IMG/VR virus record: IMGVR_UViG_3300046796_000847
Location: 1-37,390 of that record
Source: a virus
Strand: one strand, 5' to 3'
DNA: 37,390 bases
The notes under the pieces were generated by a model that did no database searches, was not told the DNA's origin, and saw nothing but the letters and a program-made list of their open reading frames with translations. Below are positions 28,658-37,008 of this stretch, one piece after another. Every line of letters begins with the position of its first letter. The first letter of the stretch is position 1. The position numbers and the translations under genes were made by a program.

Positions 28658-29199
28658 CAGAAGACCGCCGAGTCGGAGAGTGAAAAACCGAAGACCGGGA
28701 TATAGGCGGAAGCCGGGTTCGCGGGGGTAGCGGTCGTGGGGATTTCGACTTCCGCGCCGAGCGCCTGCTGCTGGACGCCGGCCGCCTGTAGGCGTATGGC
28801 GCTTGTGACGCCGCGAAAGTAAGTTGCTTCGGTCGAGGTTGCCGTAAAGCCGCCGTAGTAGAGGCCGGGCATCAACAGCGTGTCGGTGAGGTCGAGAAGT
28901 TGAAGGGCGCTGGTCCCCGACTGCGCGGTCAGTCCTTTGTTGACCAACCGATTCCAAGAAGCGTCGAGGATCGCTATATCGAGTTTGCCTTTTTCGACTG
29001 TGCCGTTGTAGGCGAATGCCTGCGTGACCGTCACCGGGGTGTCGATCAAGAAGGGGAAATACAGCGCCCGGTTGGCGGCCGGGTAGACGGCCGAGGCCGA
29101 CTGTTCCACCATATCCAGGGAGCCATAGAGCGCACCCGCACCGGGGAGGATCACCTGGCGCGGCACCGAGCGGAGAAGGGCTGTCGCCCAATCGCTCAT
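28657..29199 (-). CDS. Structural protein, paralogue of the next downstream gene
   Basis: This encodes 180 residues from the ATG at 29199 (ATGA overlap); the frame opens a few codons further but without support. Motifs: NRALYFPFLIDTPVTVTQAF, AYNGTVEKGKLDIAILD, LLMPGLYYGGFTATSTEATY, EVEIPTTATPANPASAYIPV. Motif order matches the downstream gene, indicating tandem duplication and divergence. It is a likely surface protein of the head. Confidence 0.65.
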   Translation of the reverse strand: MSDWATALLRSVPRQVILPGAGALYGSLDMVEQSASAVYPAANRALYFPFLIDTPVTVTQAFAYNGTVEKGKLDIAILDASWNRLVNKGLTAQSGTSALQLLDLTDTLLMPGLYYGGFTATSTEATYFRGVTSAIRLQAAGVQQQALGAEVEIPTTATPANPASAYIPVFGFSLSDSAVF

Positions 29200-29543
29200 G
29201 CGTACTTCAACACCTTCCACGGGAATTCGCGACCGGTACCGCGCACCTGCTTCAGTGAGAAGCGCAAGGAATTCGAGTCGGTCAACTCGTTGGAGATCGG
29301 GACGCTGATTTTGATTAGGTCGTCCGCCGCCTGGGCGTCGGCGAAGCGCTGGACATAGGCCACGCGAGACGTGCCGCCAGTGAGCACGATCTGATAGACG
29401 CGCAACTCGAGCACATCCCCTGACGCCATTTTGTTCGCATCGATGTGGAGCGTGTAGGTGCCCGCTTCATTGGGTGAGGAAAGGAAATGCTCGGTGCCGA
29501 CTTCGGCCGTTTTGGTGCCCGATGCGAACGCGGTGACGGACAT
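29196..29543 (-). CDS. Small beta-rich structural protein candidate
   Basis: This encodes 115 residues: HFLSSPNEAGTYTLHIDANK, then DVLELRVYQIVLTGGTSRVA and a C-terminal LRFSLKQVRGTG strand. It looks like a single beta-sandwich. It overlaps the paralogue pair by ATGA and is separated from the gene before it by one base. Probably part of the same surface module. No family recognised. Confidence 0.6.
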   Translation of the reverse strand: MSVTAFASGTKTAEVGTEHFLSSPNEAGTYTLHIDANKMASGDVLELRVYQIVLTGGTSRVAYVQRFADAQAADDLIKISVPISNELTDSNSLRFSLKQVRGTGREFPWKVLKYA

Positions 29544-29544
29544 C

Positions 29545-29937
29545 TCAGCCTTCCGCGCCGGGTGCCGGCGCCTCCTCCTCGGCCTCCTCTGACGCCACCT
29601 CTTCCTCGGGAGCTGGCTCTAGCTCGGCAATGCGCTTTTGCGCCGCCTCGAGTGCCCCTTCCAGCGCAGCGACACGAGAGTTCGCCTCGCCGAGGAGCTG
29701 GTAGATATCGGGAATCAGGGAGATCGAAGTCCGATGCCATCGGCTGAGCAACGGATGCTCGGCATGGGCGGCCATCATCTCGGGCAGGGGAATCCCGTTG
29801 ATCTCGGCGTAGCTGTGTACGCCCTCCTCCCCATCGGCGGGCGCCGGAACCTCTAGACGCGGATCGGCGCCGCCTTGCTCCACTGCTTCCCGCTCAGCTC
29901 GTCGCTTTGCCTTTTCCTGCTCGCCTGCGCTGTCCAT
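29545..29937 (-). CDS. Coiled-coil, acidic-tailed hypothetical protein
   Basis: This encodes 130 residues from the ATG at 29937; AAGGA lies 5 bases before it (a TTG one codon upstream is less good). The charged N-terminus is followed by SLIPDIYQLLGEANSRVAAL and a leucine-rich coiled coil (EGALEAAQKRIAELE), then an acidic Glu/Ala/Pro tail. It may be an assembly helper or linker for the neighbouring surface proteins. Function unknown. Confidence 0.6.
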   Translation of the reverse strand: MDSAGEQEKAKRRAEREAVEQGGADPRLEVPAPADGEEGVHSYAEINGIPLPEMMAAHAEHPLLSRWHRTSISLIPDIYQLLGEANSRVAALEGALEAAQKRIAELEPAPEEEVASEEAEEEAPAPGAEG

Positions 29938-29955
29938 CAAGTTCCTTTCGTTCCC

Positions 29956-31209
29956 CTAGGAGAAGAGTCCGAGGGCATTGAGCGCACCCCAAATGCCTTC
30001 GGCCGTTTTGGCGACCCCGGTCTGTTTGGCGACGGGTGCGGTGCCGTAGAAGCCGACGCCGCCGCCAAATTTGATGTCGGCTTTGGAATTGGCCCGTCCG
30101 AGGTGAAAGGTCCCGGCGGCGGGTGCGTTCAGGACACCGTCACCTGCTGCGCTTTCCAGCATGAACTGGCCCGCCACGCCCACCTGACCGAGCTTCCAGC
30201 TAGTAGTCGCGTTGGCGAACATCACGGAGTAGCTGGCGTTCCCCCCAGCGTTGAACTTGACCAACGGGTCGCGGACGGAGCCGCCACTATTGATCTCAAG
30301 AAGCTGCGAGGTCGTGGAGGTGAGGGCCGAGGCACCGAGGACGACAGCGCCGGCCATTTTGGCGACCTTGACCGCGAGCCCTCCTGCGGGTCGTTCGCCG
30401 CGGATATCGAGGCTGACGAGCGAGGAGGAATCGTCGCGGATCGAGGAGTCCCTGACCGATTTCGCGTTGAAGCCGACGCCGACTGCCCATTCCTCGCCAG
30501 TGACGCCACCGAATTGCAGGCCAGCCGCCGCGTCTGAACCAAGCGGCGAGTCGCAGTTGAGGTAGATCCCCATTACATCCGAGGGGCCATTGGCGACATA
30601 GGTGCCGTTGACCAACGTGTTGTTGCGAGCGCGGACCTCGAGTGCGTTGACGATGGCGGTCGTCACATCTCGGGTGCCCTCAATATAGGCGCCGATCGCG
30701 GTGGCGGTTGCGCCTTCGCCGCCGACGTGTCCCTTGAAGTAGCCGCCGCAGGCATCATGGCCGAAGGGTGCGGCTTTCGAGCGGCTGAAGACCCCGCCAT
30801 AGACGCCGACCGACTGGACCTCACTGGTCGACAAGGCGACCGCCTGGCCCGAGATCGCGGCCATCGAGTCTGGGCCGTCGGTCCCGACTAGTCCCTCAGC
30901 AGCTTCGACGGTCGCTTTGCGCGCGTCGTCGGTGCGGCTTACCTTGAGGGTGTTCCCGGCGACATTGACGGGTTCGGCTTGGCTACCGTGCCGGATATCG
31001 AGTCGCAGCGGATCAGGGGGCGAGGAGAGCCGAGAGCTTACGTTGTCGCCCGCCGACCAGTCGGCGCCCTTGTCGATGAGATCGAGCCTCGACGAGTGTG
31101 AGTCGAGTGCGCCGCCGACCGCAGTAAGCGTCGCGTTGAACCGCGAAGCGGTGAGCGGCGTCGTGGGATCAAGCTCATTCCACGGCGCGGAGGGGTCCGC
31201 GAATGCCAT
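29956..31209 (-). CDS. Large fibre-like structural protein among head genes
   Basis: This encodes 417 residues. The N-terminal segment (PWNELDPTTPLTASRFNATL) resembles fibre attachment ends; a helix and then a long beta/Gly-rich body follow (VQSVGVYGGVFSRSKAAPFG, AIGAYIEGTRDVTTAIVNAL, VVLGASALTSTTSQLLEIN). The C-terminus repeats LG-x-A-N-S/FYG-type turns as in fibre tips. It is encoded between capsid and connector rather than in the tail block, so it may decorate the head. It could also be a tail fibre encoded out of place. Confidence 0.6.
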   Translation of the reverse strand: MAFADPSAPWNELDPTTPLTASRFNATLTAVGGALDSHSSRLDLIDKGADWSAGDNVSSRLSSPPDPLRLDIRHGSQAEPVNVAGNTLKVSRTDDARKATVEAAEGLVGTDGPDSMAAISGQAVALSTSEVQSVGVYGGVFSRSKAAPFGHDACGGYFKGHVGGEGATATAIGAYIEGTRDVTTAIVNALEVRARNNTLVNGTYVANGPSDVMGIYLNCDSPLGSDAAAGLQFGGVTGEEWAVGVGFNAKSVRDSSIRDDSSSLVSLDIRGERPAGGLAVKVAKMAGAVVLGASALTSTTSQLLEINSGGSVRDPLVKFNAGGNASYSVMFANATTSWKLGQVGVAGQFMLESAAGDGVLNAPAAGTFHLGRANSKADIKFGGGVGFYGTAPVAKQTGVAKTAEGIWGALNALGLFS

Positions 31210-31213
31210 GCGG

Positions 31214-31624
31214 CTAGGTGAGGGTCAGGGAGGGTGTGACCTGCTCGGTCGTCGAGGCCTGCGAGAGGTCGCGGGCGCCGCCGCCGGCCTGAAGATTCCA
31301 GGCGCAGATCGCCTTGCCGGAGTTATCGGCAGACGTCACCAAGATGATCGACTTGACCGAGGCGGGCCAGTCGGTGTGCGCTTCGGTTTTCCATTCCATC
31401 TGGGCGAAGCTGACGACGCCGCTCACGGCGGTCGGCTCGGCCTGGCTCTGCCGGGCATAGCCGGTACCGGTGATCTCACCGACGCCGCCGGCGAGGGTGT
31501 CTTCCGCTTTGAGAGTGCCGGAGCCTGAGCAGGGCTTCGTCGAGAGCAGGAAGCGACAGGTGGCGGGCAGGCCGTTGTTGATGAGCTCGGTCTTGCCCTC
31601 GTTGAAGTCGATGAAGTCAGCCAT
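31214..31624 (-). CDS. Minor structural protein candidate
   Basis: This encodes 136 residues, beta-rich: MADFIDFNEGKTELINNGLP, ATCRFLLSTKPCSGSGTL, GVVSFAQMEWKTEAHTDW, KSIILVTSADNSGKAICAWN. I have seen similar short sequences annotated as phage minor structural proteins, but this is memory only. It lies in the surface-protein module. Confidence 0.6.
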   Translation of the reverse strand: MADFIDFNEGKTELINNGLPATCRFLLSTKPCSGSGTLKAEDTLAGGVGEITGTGYARQSQAEPTAVSGVVSFAQMEWKTEAHTDWPASVKSIILVTSADNSGKAICAWNLQAGGGARDLSQASTTEQVTPSLTLT

Positions 31625-31636
31625 TTGGATGCCCTC

Positions 31637-31900
31637 CTAGAGCAAGAGTCCGTCGGGAATTTCGGTGATGTAGATGTCCTCGGGCGGCACTTCGGCGATC
31701 ACGTTCTCTTCGGAGTCGATGTCGTCGCCGACGTAGCCCGCCTGGGCCTCGAGAGCGGCAAGCAGAGGAGGACGCCAGGCAACATCGAGTGCCACCCGGG
31801 CATCGCGGTTTCCCGCGAGTCCCACGAAGCGAGCTCGTCTTGCCTGGCGCCGGGCGGTGAGCTGCGTGCGATACAGCTCGGCCCGTTCCTCCTCGGTCAT
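31637..31900 (-). CDS. Small hypothetical protein in head module
   Basis: This encodes 87 residues: a basic helical start (EERAELYRTQLTARRQARRA) and an acidic C-terminus (IDSEENVIAEVPPEDIYITE). Size and acidic C-terminus would fit a small head completion or decoration factor. Not recognised. Confidence 0.55.
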   Translation of the reverse strand: MTEEERAELYRTQLTARRQARRARFVGLAGNRDARVALDVAWRPPLLAALEAQAGYVGDDIDSEENVIAEVPPEDIYITEIPDGLLL

Positions 31901-31904
31901 GCTC

Positions 31905-32306
31905 TTAGCTGCGGGCGATCTTGACCTGGACCTCGCCGCCCACGTCGGCCAAGCCTTCTCCGACGTGTTCGGACTTCCAGACCAAGACGTCGCCTTCCGC
32001 GACGACCAGTTTTTTCGCTTCGCCGAGAGTCAGGGCCGTCTCGACGAGCGCACCTGCGTTCGTCCCGTTGGCCAGTTTGAGTTCGGCGACGACGGTCGTG
32101 CCTTCGTCTTTGGCGCCGACGTTGATCAGCTTCAACGTCCGGCTGTTGGTATCCGCCCCGGTGATTTTCGAGACGGCCGTGTAGACGACGCCGGAGACGC
32201 TGCCGGCGATCGGCGAGGTGCCGACAGATACCGAAGCGTCGGAGCCTTTCGCGGTCGCAGCGACATCAGCGGTGAGCTTGCGCTCGAGTGGTGCTTGATC
32301 GGTCAT
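31905..32306 (-). CDS. Head decoration / cement protein candidate
   Basis: This encodes 133 residues, Ala/Thr/Val-rich and beta-structured (ADVAATAKGSDASVSVGTSP, TLKLINVGAKDEGTTVVAEL, DVLVWKSEHVGEG). It is two genes after the major capsid protein, a usual position for capsid cement proteins. Its ATG follows the stop of the 49-residue gene directly, with that gene's last codons supplying AAGGAGG. Assignment by position and composition. Confidence 0.6.
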   Translation of the reverse strand: MTDQAPLERKLTADVAATAKGSDASVSVGTSPIAGSVSGVVYTAVSKITGADTNSRTLKLINVGAKDEGTTVVAELKLANGTNAGALVETALTLGEAKKLVVAEGDVLVWKSEHVGEGLADVGGEVQVKIARS

Positions 32307-32456
32307 CTAGTCCTCCTTGAAGGGGCCAATGAACCCCTTGGCAGCGTTTTCGTCAGCCTTCGCCTGAAGCTCTGCGAGGCCATCGGGCCCCTTCGGCTTC
32401 GGATCGGGCTGCTTCTTGGTTTGCGGCTTCTCAGCCTTTTTCTTGGCAGCGGCCAT
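32307..32456 (-). CDS. 49-residue Lys/Pro-rich protein next to the capsid gene
   Basis: A short ORF starts at the ATG at 32456 with AAAGGAG four bases upstream, an excellent site. The product is Lys-rich (MAAAKKKAEKPQTKKQPDPK) with a helical middle (GLAELQAKADENAAKGF). Its stop TAG abuts the ATG of the next gene. Third-position G/C is high. It may be a small capsid-associated or linker protein. Too short for a family call. Confidence 0.7.
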   Translation of the reverse strand: MAAAKKKAEKPQTKKQPDPKPKGPDGLAELQAKADENAAKGFIGPFKED

Positions 32457-32475
32457 CCGGCTCCTTTCAGAGCGA

Positions 32476-32504
32476 AGGGGGCGGCTCGAATTGAGCCGCC
32501 CCCT
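32476..32504 (-). terminator. Strong 12-bp hairpin just after the major capsid gene
   Basis: AGGGGGCGGCTC and GAGCCGCCCCCT pair perfectly around a five-base loop. It lies 8 bases after the capsid stop. On the minus strand it is followed by TTCGCTCT, without a real T-run. It is therefore a partial terminator or 3' stabiliser that would raise capsid mRNA relative to downstream genes. Confidence 0.6.
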
Positions 32505-32511
32505 CGCAGGA

Positions 32512-33465
32512 TCAGGTCTTCAGCAGGGTCGCCGCCGGGTAGCGGGTCGCGGCGGTTTCGTTGTCGTAGTTGATCGTGTTGGCGGTTTCCCAGCCAGCAC
32601 GGAACACGACGCGCATCGCGACCATGTCCTGCTGCGCCAGGTTGTAGACGATGGCGCCAGTGTTGTCCTGGATCACCGCCTGGTCGAGCAGTTTGAAGGT
32701 GATGTCCTGGCGGACACCGACCACCTGCTCGGAGGGATCGCCGGCGATCGCCTCGACCGGATGTTCCCCCGCCGTCGGCCAGAGTCCACGCATCGGATAC
32801 TGAACCGTGATGCCGTGGATGCTCTGCTGGTTGACCTGGCCGTCCTGCGGCTCGATCAACGACTCGCCCGTGGTGGCGCGTGCCTGGCGGAGCAGCCCTT
32901 TGTAGGCCCGGGTGGCGATCACCCAGTCGACGTCATAGCCGTCGGCCTCCACCTTCCCGAAGGTGTCGGAGAAGTCACCGACGATCCCGCCCGCTTTGGC
33001 TTCGTTGGCACCGCGGGTGATCGTGTTGGACGATTCCGAGCACGCCGTGGTGATGTCTTTCGGCCACGAGGCGGGTTTGTTGGTCCCGAAGAACACGGCC
33101 GCGTCGAGGGTCCGTCCGATGGCGTTCACCATCAGCGGCTGGACCTCTGCCCAGATGTCGTAGGCGACATCGTCCAGCACCGCCTCGGGGATCGGCACGA
33201 TGCATGCGATCTCCTCGACGTTGAGGTACTTGTTGGTCCAGTTGACCTCGGTCGTGGTCTTTAGGCCCGTGTCGCCATTGACGAAACCGGCGATCGGCAG
33301 GGCCGCGAGGACCGGGAAGCGCTCCTGGTTGCGGGAAATCGGAACGCGGGTGAAGCTCTTGAGGACAGCCGACTCGCTGTCCAACTTCTTGAGGAGGGCG
33401 TTGGAAACCTCCTCCGGCACCAGTGCCTGGGCATCGGTGCGCCCGATGTCGTTGTTGTAAGCCAT
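32512..33465 (-). CDS. Major capsid protein (HK97 fold)
   Basis: This encodes 317 residues. It has the features of HK97-type major capsid proteins: an N-terminal ALVPEEVSNALLKKLDSESA segment, AALPIAGFVNGDTG (E-loop region), then VPIPEAVLDDVAYDIWAEVQ (spine helix), TLDAAVFFGTNKP, YDVDWVIATRAYKGLLRQAR and a C-terminal VRQDITFKLLDQAVIQD and MVAMRVVFRAGW. It is preceded by scaffold and portal genes. AAGGAG sits 9 bases upstream of the ATG. No N-terminal protease or delta domain is attached. Confidence 0.95.
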   Translation of the reverse strand: MAYNNDIGRTDAQALVPEEVSNALLKKLDSESAVLKSFTRVPISRNQERFPVLAALPIAGFVNGDTGLKTTTEVNWTNKYLNVEEIACIVPIPEAVLDDVAYDIWAEVQPLMVNAIGRTLDAAVFFGTNKPASWPKDITTACSESSNTITRGANEAKAGGIVGDFSDTFGKVEADGYDVDWVIATRAYKGLLRQARATTGESLIEPQDGQVNQQSIHGITVQYPMRGLWPTAGEHPVEAIAGDPSEQVVGVRQDITFKLLDQAVIQDNTGAIVYNLAQQDMVAMRVVFRAGWETANTINYDNETAATRYPAATLLKT

Positions 33466-33524
33466 ATTGGGTCACTCCTTGAATCGAGATGGGTTGAGGG
33501 ACCTCCATCGCGGAGGGGTGACCC
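33466..33524 (-). promoter_or_regulatory. Structured leader of the major capsid gene that could mask its ribosome site
   Basis: On the minus strand GGGTCAC (33524-33518) can pair with GTGACCC (33475-33469), which contains the last G of the AAGGAG Shine-Dalgarno (33479-33474) and ends three bases before the ATG. Between them CCTCC/GGAGG (33516-33512 with 33506-33502) makes an inner hairpin around GCGAT. Pairing would hinder ribosome binding and may tune capsid synthesis. Confidence 0.4.
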
Positions 33525-33570
33525 GGCGTGGCGTCGCACCACGGGGGAAAGGTGAAACGGCGCCGCGGGC

Positions 33571-34110
33571 CTAGCGGCCGGCGGCGCGGCGAATGCGGGA
33601 GTTCATGTCCTCGCCTGAGTCAGCGGAGGTACGTGCGCCCCCATCAAAGCCGGTGCTGTTCTCCGCCTTGACGAGCTTCAGGAGCTTGTCGGCGTCGGCC
33701 TTCAGCTCCTCCTCGGTCTCGCCCTGGAGGCGCGAGGCCAGCTCGGCGGGAAGTTTCTTCTTGCTCGCAACAGTGAGGCGTAGGAGCGTCTTCTCCGCCT
33801 CTGCCGCTTTCTTCTCGGCGTCGACCGCGCGCTGCTCCGCTTTCTCCTGCTCGGATTTGTCGCGATCCTCGAACTCTTTGACCTTGGCGGCCAGATCATC
33901 GGCCGTCTTTTTCGCGGCCTTGGCTGCCTCGCGCTCGGCCTTCAAGGCGTTGCGAACGGCATCGGGGTCGCGGGCGCCGGCCAGAAGCCCGGCATCTGGA
34001 TCGGCGGCGGCTTTCTCGGCGGCTGCCTTCTCCTCTGCGGCTTTCTTCTCGGCGGCCTCCTTGGCTGCCGCGTCCTCCTCACCCGTCGCGGGCGTTGTCT
34101 CCTCTGCCAT
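33571..34110 (-). CDS. Scaffolding protein
   Basis: This encodes 179 residues, almost entirely charged and helical (EEDAAAKEAAEKKAAEEKAA, then KKTADDLAAKVKEFEDRDK and EQRAVDAEKKAAEAEKTLLR). It ends in a basic helix-loop (DMNSRIRRAAGR), the sort that binds capsid subunits. It is located between portal and major capsid. The composition and place match phage scaffolds of the DUF4355-like type. It would guide procapsid assembly and then leave. Confidence 0.85.
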   Translation of the reverse strand: MAEETTPATGEEDAAAKEAAEKKAAEEKAAAEKAAADPDAGLLAGARDPDAVRNALKAEREAAKAAKKTADDLAAKVKEFEDRDKSEQEKAEQRAVDAEKKAAEAEKTLLRLTVASKKKLPAELASRLQGETEEELKADADKLLKLVKAENSTGFDGGARTSADSGEDMNSRIRRAAGR

Positions 34111-34164
34111 CGCGGCAGCTCCTTCCTGTTGCGCTCCCCCTTCGCGGGGAAACTGAGTTTTTTT

Positions 34165-35574
34165 CTACTGCTGGGTGCGCTCGGTGACCGACACTGTTGG
34201 CGGCGGCGGTTCGGCGCTCGGTGGAGCACCGCCGGGCGGTGGAGGCGCGAGATGAGGCGCCTCCGCAAGCTGTTTCTCCCAAGCGGTGACCTCTTGCGGA
34301 GAGGCACCGATGCGCTCCCAAAGAGCGGGAAGCGGGATGCCGAGGGCCCGGAGCTTGATCGCCGCGTCGACCTGCTCACCCTCGGACCGATACTCCGGGT
34401 CGCGCCAGATCGCTTCGGCGCCCATCGCTTCGGATAGCTCGCCCTCACCTTTCAGCTTCAGCGCCAGGCGCATCGCTTCCTCCCACGAATCGGAGAAGTC
34501 GATCTGCTTACGCTTGACCTTGGCAACGAGGCCGGTCTCGGCGGCCTTCAGGGCGTCGCCGGAGACGTTGACGATCTGACCGAGCAGGTAATGCGGCGGG
34601 GTACGGGTTTGGGCGGCGAGATGCTGGAGCAGCATCGCGATCGCGTTGACGTAGTTGTTGAGATCGGCCGCGGCGAACTGGGAGACTTTCGCGTTCTCGT
34701 TCTCGAAGACCCACAGGCGCCCGACTGCGGCTTTTAGCTCGGTGGAGCTGAGCGGCGCTCCACTCTCGTCGGTCGGAACCTCGACGCCGGTCATCACCCG
34801 CTGCGGGAAAGCGGCGAACTCGGAGGCGACCAGCATGTCGGCCAGCTCCTTGTCGATCGCATCCTGCAGGGGAATCGCGGGGATCAGATCCGAGCGCCCG
34901 CCGGCCAGCATTGTTGGGTTGTTTTCCAGCGGAATGACCGGGACGACCTCGAGCGGGTTCTCGCCGCCCTCATCCCCCGGGCGAGCGACCCAATTGCGCC
35001 CCACATCTCCGGAGATCGCGGACTTGACCGGCTCCTTGGTCCGCCACTTGACGATCTGGTCAGGCAGGTAGAGCGTGGCGTAGATGTATCCGGATTCGTC
35101 GCGCCACTTCTTCAGTGCCGCGAGCCGGTTGCGGCGGTTGCCTGCCTCCGTCTCGACGATCATCTGCGACGGATGCTCGACCGTCATCCGCGGGTATCCG
35201 CCGGTTTCTTCAGCTGGCCCGACGAGGATGTAGCAGCGCCCATCTTTGACAGCCTCGGTGTGCGCCATCACGGACTCTGCATCGAGCCCGTTGGCCTGCC
35301 AGATGTCCCACGCTTTCGTGTCGGCCGGTTTGTCCTTGCCGAAGCGAAAACCCTCGACGAAGAGCCGCTCGACCGGTGCGTCGACCACCAGCTCACACCA
35401 GTTATCAGCCAGCGATTTGAACAACCACCCGAACGCTTGGCGGAACTTCAGAGTCGCGAAGGCCAGCCGGTGCTTGCCGTTGTAGTAGTCCTCGTAGAGC
35501 TGGATTTCGCGCTGTTGGGCCGCGAGCTTCTGCTCGAGATAGGCCAGCCACGCTGCGGGGGTCATCGTGAGCAA
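34165..35574 (-). CDS. Portal protein (SPP1 gp6-like)
   Basis: This encodes 469 residues from a TTG at 35574; AAGGAG lies five bases before it (an ATG three codons in has poor spacing). Features of SPP1 gp6-type portals are YEDYYNGKHRLAF near the start, then LADNWCELVVDAPVERLFVE, IWQANGLDAESVMAHTEAV, DGRCYILVGP, ALKKWRDESGYIYATLYLPD, VVPVIPLENNP, LQDAIDKELADMLVASEFAA and ALKAAETGLVAKVKRKQ. The C-terminus is Pro-rich. It forms the ring at the head vertex through which DNA enters. Confidence 0.9.
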   Translation of the reverse strand: MLTMTPAAWLAYLEQKLAAQQREIQLYEDYYNGKHRLAFATLKFRQAFGWLFKSLADNWCELVVDAPVERLFVEGFRFGKDKPADTKAWDIWQANGLDAESVMAHTEAVKDGRCYILVGPAEETGGYPRMTVEHPSQMIVETEAGNRRNRLAALKKWRDESGYIYATLYLPDQIVKWRTKEPVKSAISGDVGRNWVARPGDEGGENPLEVVPVIPLENNPTMLAGGRSDLIPAIPLQDAIDKELADMLVASEFAAFPQRVMTGVEVPTDESGAPLSSTELKAAVGRLWVFENENAKVSQFAAADLNNYVNAIAMLLQHLAAQTRTPPHYLLGQIVNVSGDALKAAETGLVAKVKRKQIDFSDSWEEAMRLALKLKGEGELSEAMGAEAIWRDPEYRSEGEQVDAAIKLRALGIPLPALWERIGASPQEVTAWEKQLAEAPHLAPPPPGGAPPSAEPPPPTVSVTERTQQ

Positions 35575-35598
35575 CGCGGCTCCTTGAGGTCGGGCGGC

Positions 35599-37008
35599 CT
35601 AGATGAAGACGGCCTTCTTTGAGGTCGGTTTGGCGCCGAGCAACGTCGAGTGGGCCATCGCCAGCGCGATCACGCCATCAATCGGCGCCCGCCTGCGTTT
35701 GCCCTTGACGAACTTCCAGCGCTCGCCCTCCTGCTTCGCCGCGGCGGCGAGGACATGGGCGTTCAGGGTCGGATCATCGGGATGGGCGATGCGTCGCTCG
35801 CTGATCGCCTCCGAGAGCCGCTGCGCCGCGAGCTGCATCGGCGTCGTCTTCTGGGAATGGATGGCCGGCTCGACGCCGAGCTCGGACTCAATGGTCTGGG
35901 CGAGCTGCTCCCCACCAGCCTCGGGGTCGAGAACGAATTGCACTTCGGCGAAGTCCTTGGAGAGTTCCTCGATCGGCTCCCAGATCCGCTCGAAGGGTGT
36001 CGCGGTTCCGTCGCGCGGCGGGACGACGATCCTCGGCTCGCCTACGATCGCGAGGTCGGAGTCATCCGCTTTCCAGACCGGCACGATTGCCGTCGTGTCC
36101 CACTTCCACCCGAGGTCGATGCCGACAAACACGCCCTTGGCGTCCGCCGGGATCTCGCAATCCGGGTCAGCGCAGGCCCGCCATTCGGTCTCCGAGATAG
36201 CCGAGTCCTCGCCCGAGAGCCACACGCCGCAGGCGAAGCGGCCCCACTGCCATGGCTTCATCGACGGCGAGCGATACAGCGAAAGCAGCGCCTTCTTCGT
36301 GTGCCAGGGCGCCGGATTCGCCTGCTTGACGATCGCCATGTTGGAACGATCCTGGTCCGGATCGAGCGCCCACTCGTGGAGAGCAAACTCCTCGGTGGCG
36401 ACGTAGCGATAGGCGCCTTTGCGGGTCAGGCCGGGGAGGGCGTGGGCCTGGGCCCGGAGTTCGCCTAGCGGCGACAGCTCATCGTCGCCGGCGGTGGAGA
36501 TCGTGACCATCTTTCCGTCACGAGGCCCGAGCCCATCGCGAAACACCCCGTAGAGATCCGGCGACTTGTGGCGGTGGAGCTCGTCGACCAATGCCAGCGT
36601 CGGGATCACGCCGTCAGCGGTGTCGACGTCGGAGGCGAGTATCCGCACCCGGCCGCCGAGCTGCTTGTGGACGATCTCGCGCTGTTTGACTTGGCAGCGC
36701 TCCTGCAACCATGGCGAGCGCCGAATGAAGCCCTGCGCCTGGCGCAGCATGATCGAAGCCTGGTCCCTCGAGGCCGCGGCGATCACACACTCGGCATCGG
36801 GAGTCGTGCAGAGATGGAACAGGGCGAGACCGGCGAGCAACGTCGACTTGCCGTTCTTCTTGGAGATCAGGATCAGCGTCTCGCGCCGGCCCGCGAAGAG
36901 ATCGCCCAGCATCCGTCGCTGGAAATCGTGCAGTTTGAGCGGCGCCCCGTCCTCGCGGGTTAGTGCCTGCTCGCAGAAGGTGGCGAAGAGATCAAGCTCT
37001 TGCGACAC
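35599..37008 (-). CDS. terL: Terminase large subunit
   Basis: This encodes 469 residues. The ATPase domain has a deviant Walker A, SKKNGKST (49-56), and a Walker B, TLALVDELH (D142-E143), then STAGDD as a coupling motif. The nuclease (RNase H-like) has GIDLGWKWDTTAIV, FVLDPEAGG and APIDGVIALAMA, with the aspartates of the metal site. It packages DNA into the procapsid. The start is taken as a GTG at 37008, which overlaps the small subunit gene by 17 bases; the Shine-Dalgarno there is weak, so the true start might differ by some codons. Confidence 0.95.
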   Translation of the reverse strand: MSQELDLFATFCEQALTREDGAPLKLHDFQRRMLGDLFAGRRETLILISKKNGKSTLLAGLALFHLCTTPDAECVIAAASRDQASIMLRQAQGFIRRSPWLQERCQVKQREIVHKQLGGRVRILASDVDTADGVIPTLALVDELHRHKSPDLYGVFRDGLGPRDGKMVTISTAGDDELSPLGELRAQAHALPGLTRKGAYRYVATEEFALHEWALDPDQDRSNMAIVKQANPAPWHTKKALLSLYRSPSMKPWQWGRFACGVWLSGEDSAISETEWRACADPDCEIPADAKGVFVGIDLGWKWDTTAIVPVWKADDSDLAIVGEPRIVVPPRDGTATPFERIWEPIEELSKDFAEVQFVLDPEAGGEQLAQTIESELGVEPAIHSQKTTPMQLAAQRLSEAISERRIAHPDDPTLNAHVLAAAAKQEGERWKFVKGKRRRAPIDGVIALAMAHSTLLGAKPTSKKAVFI

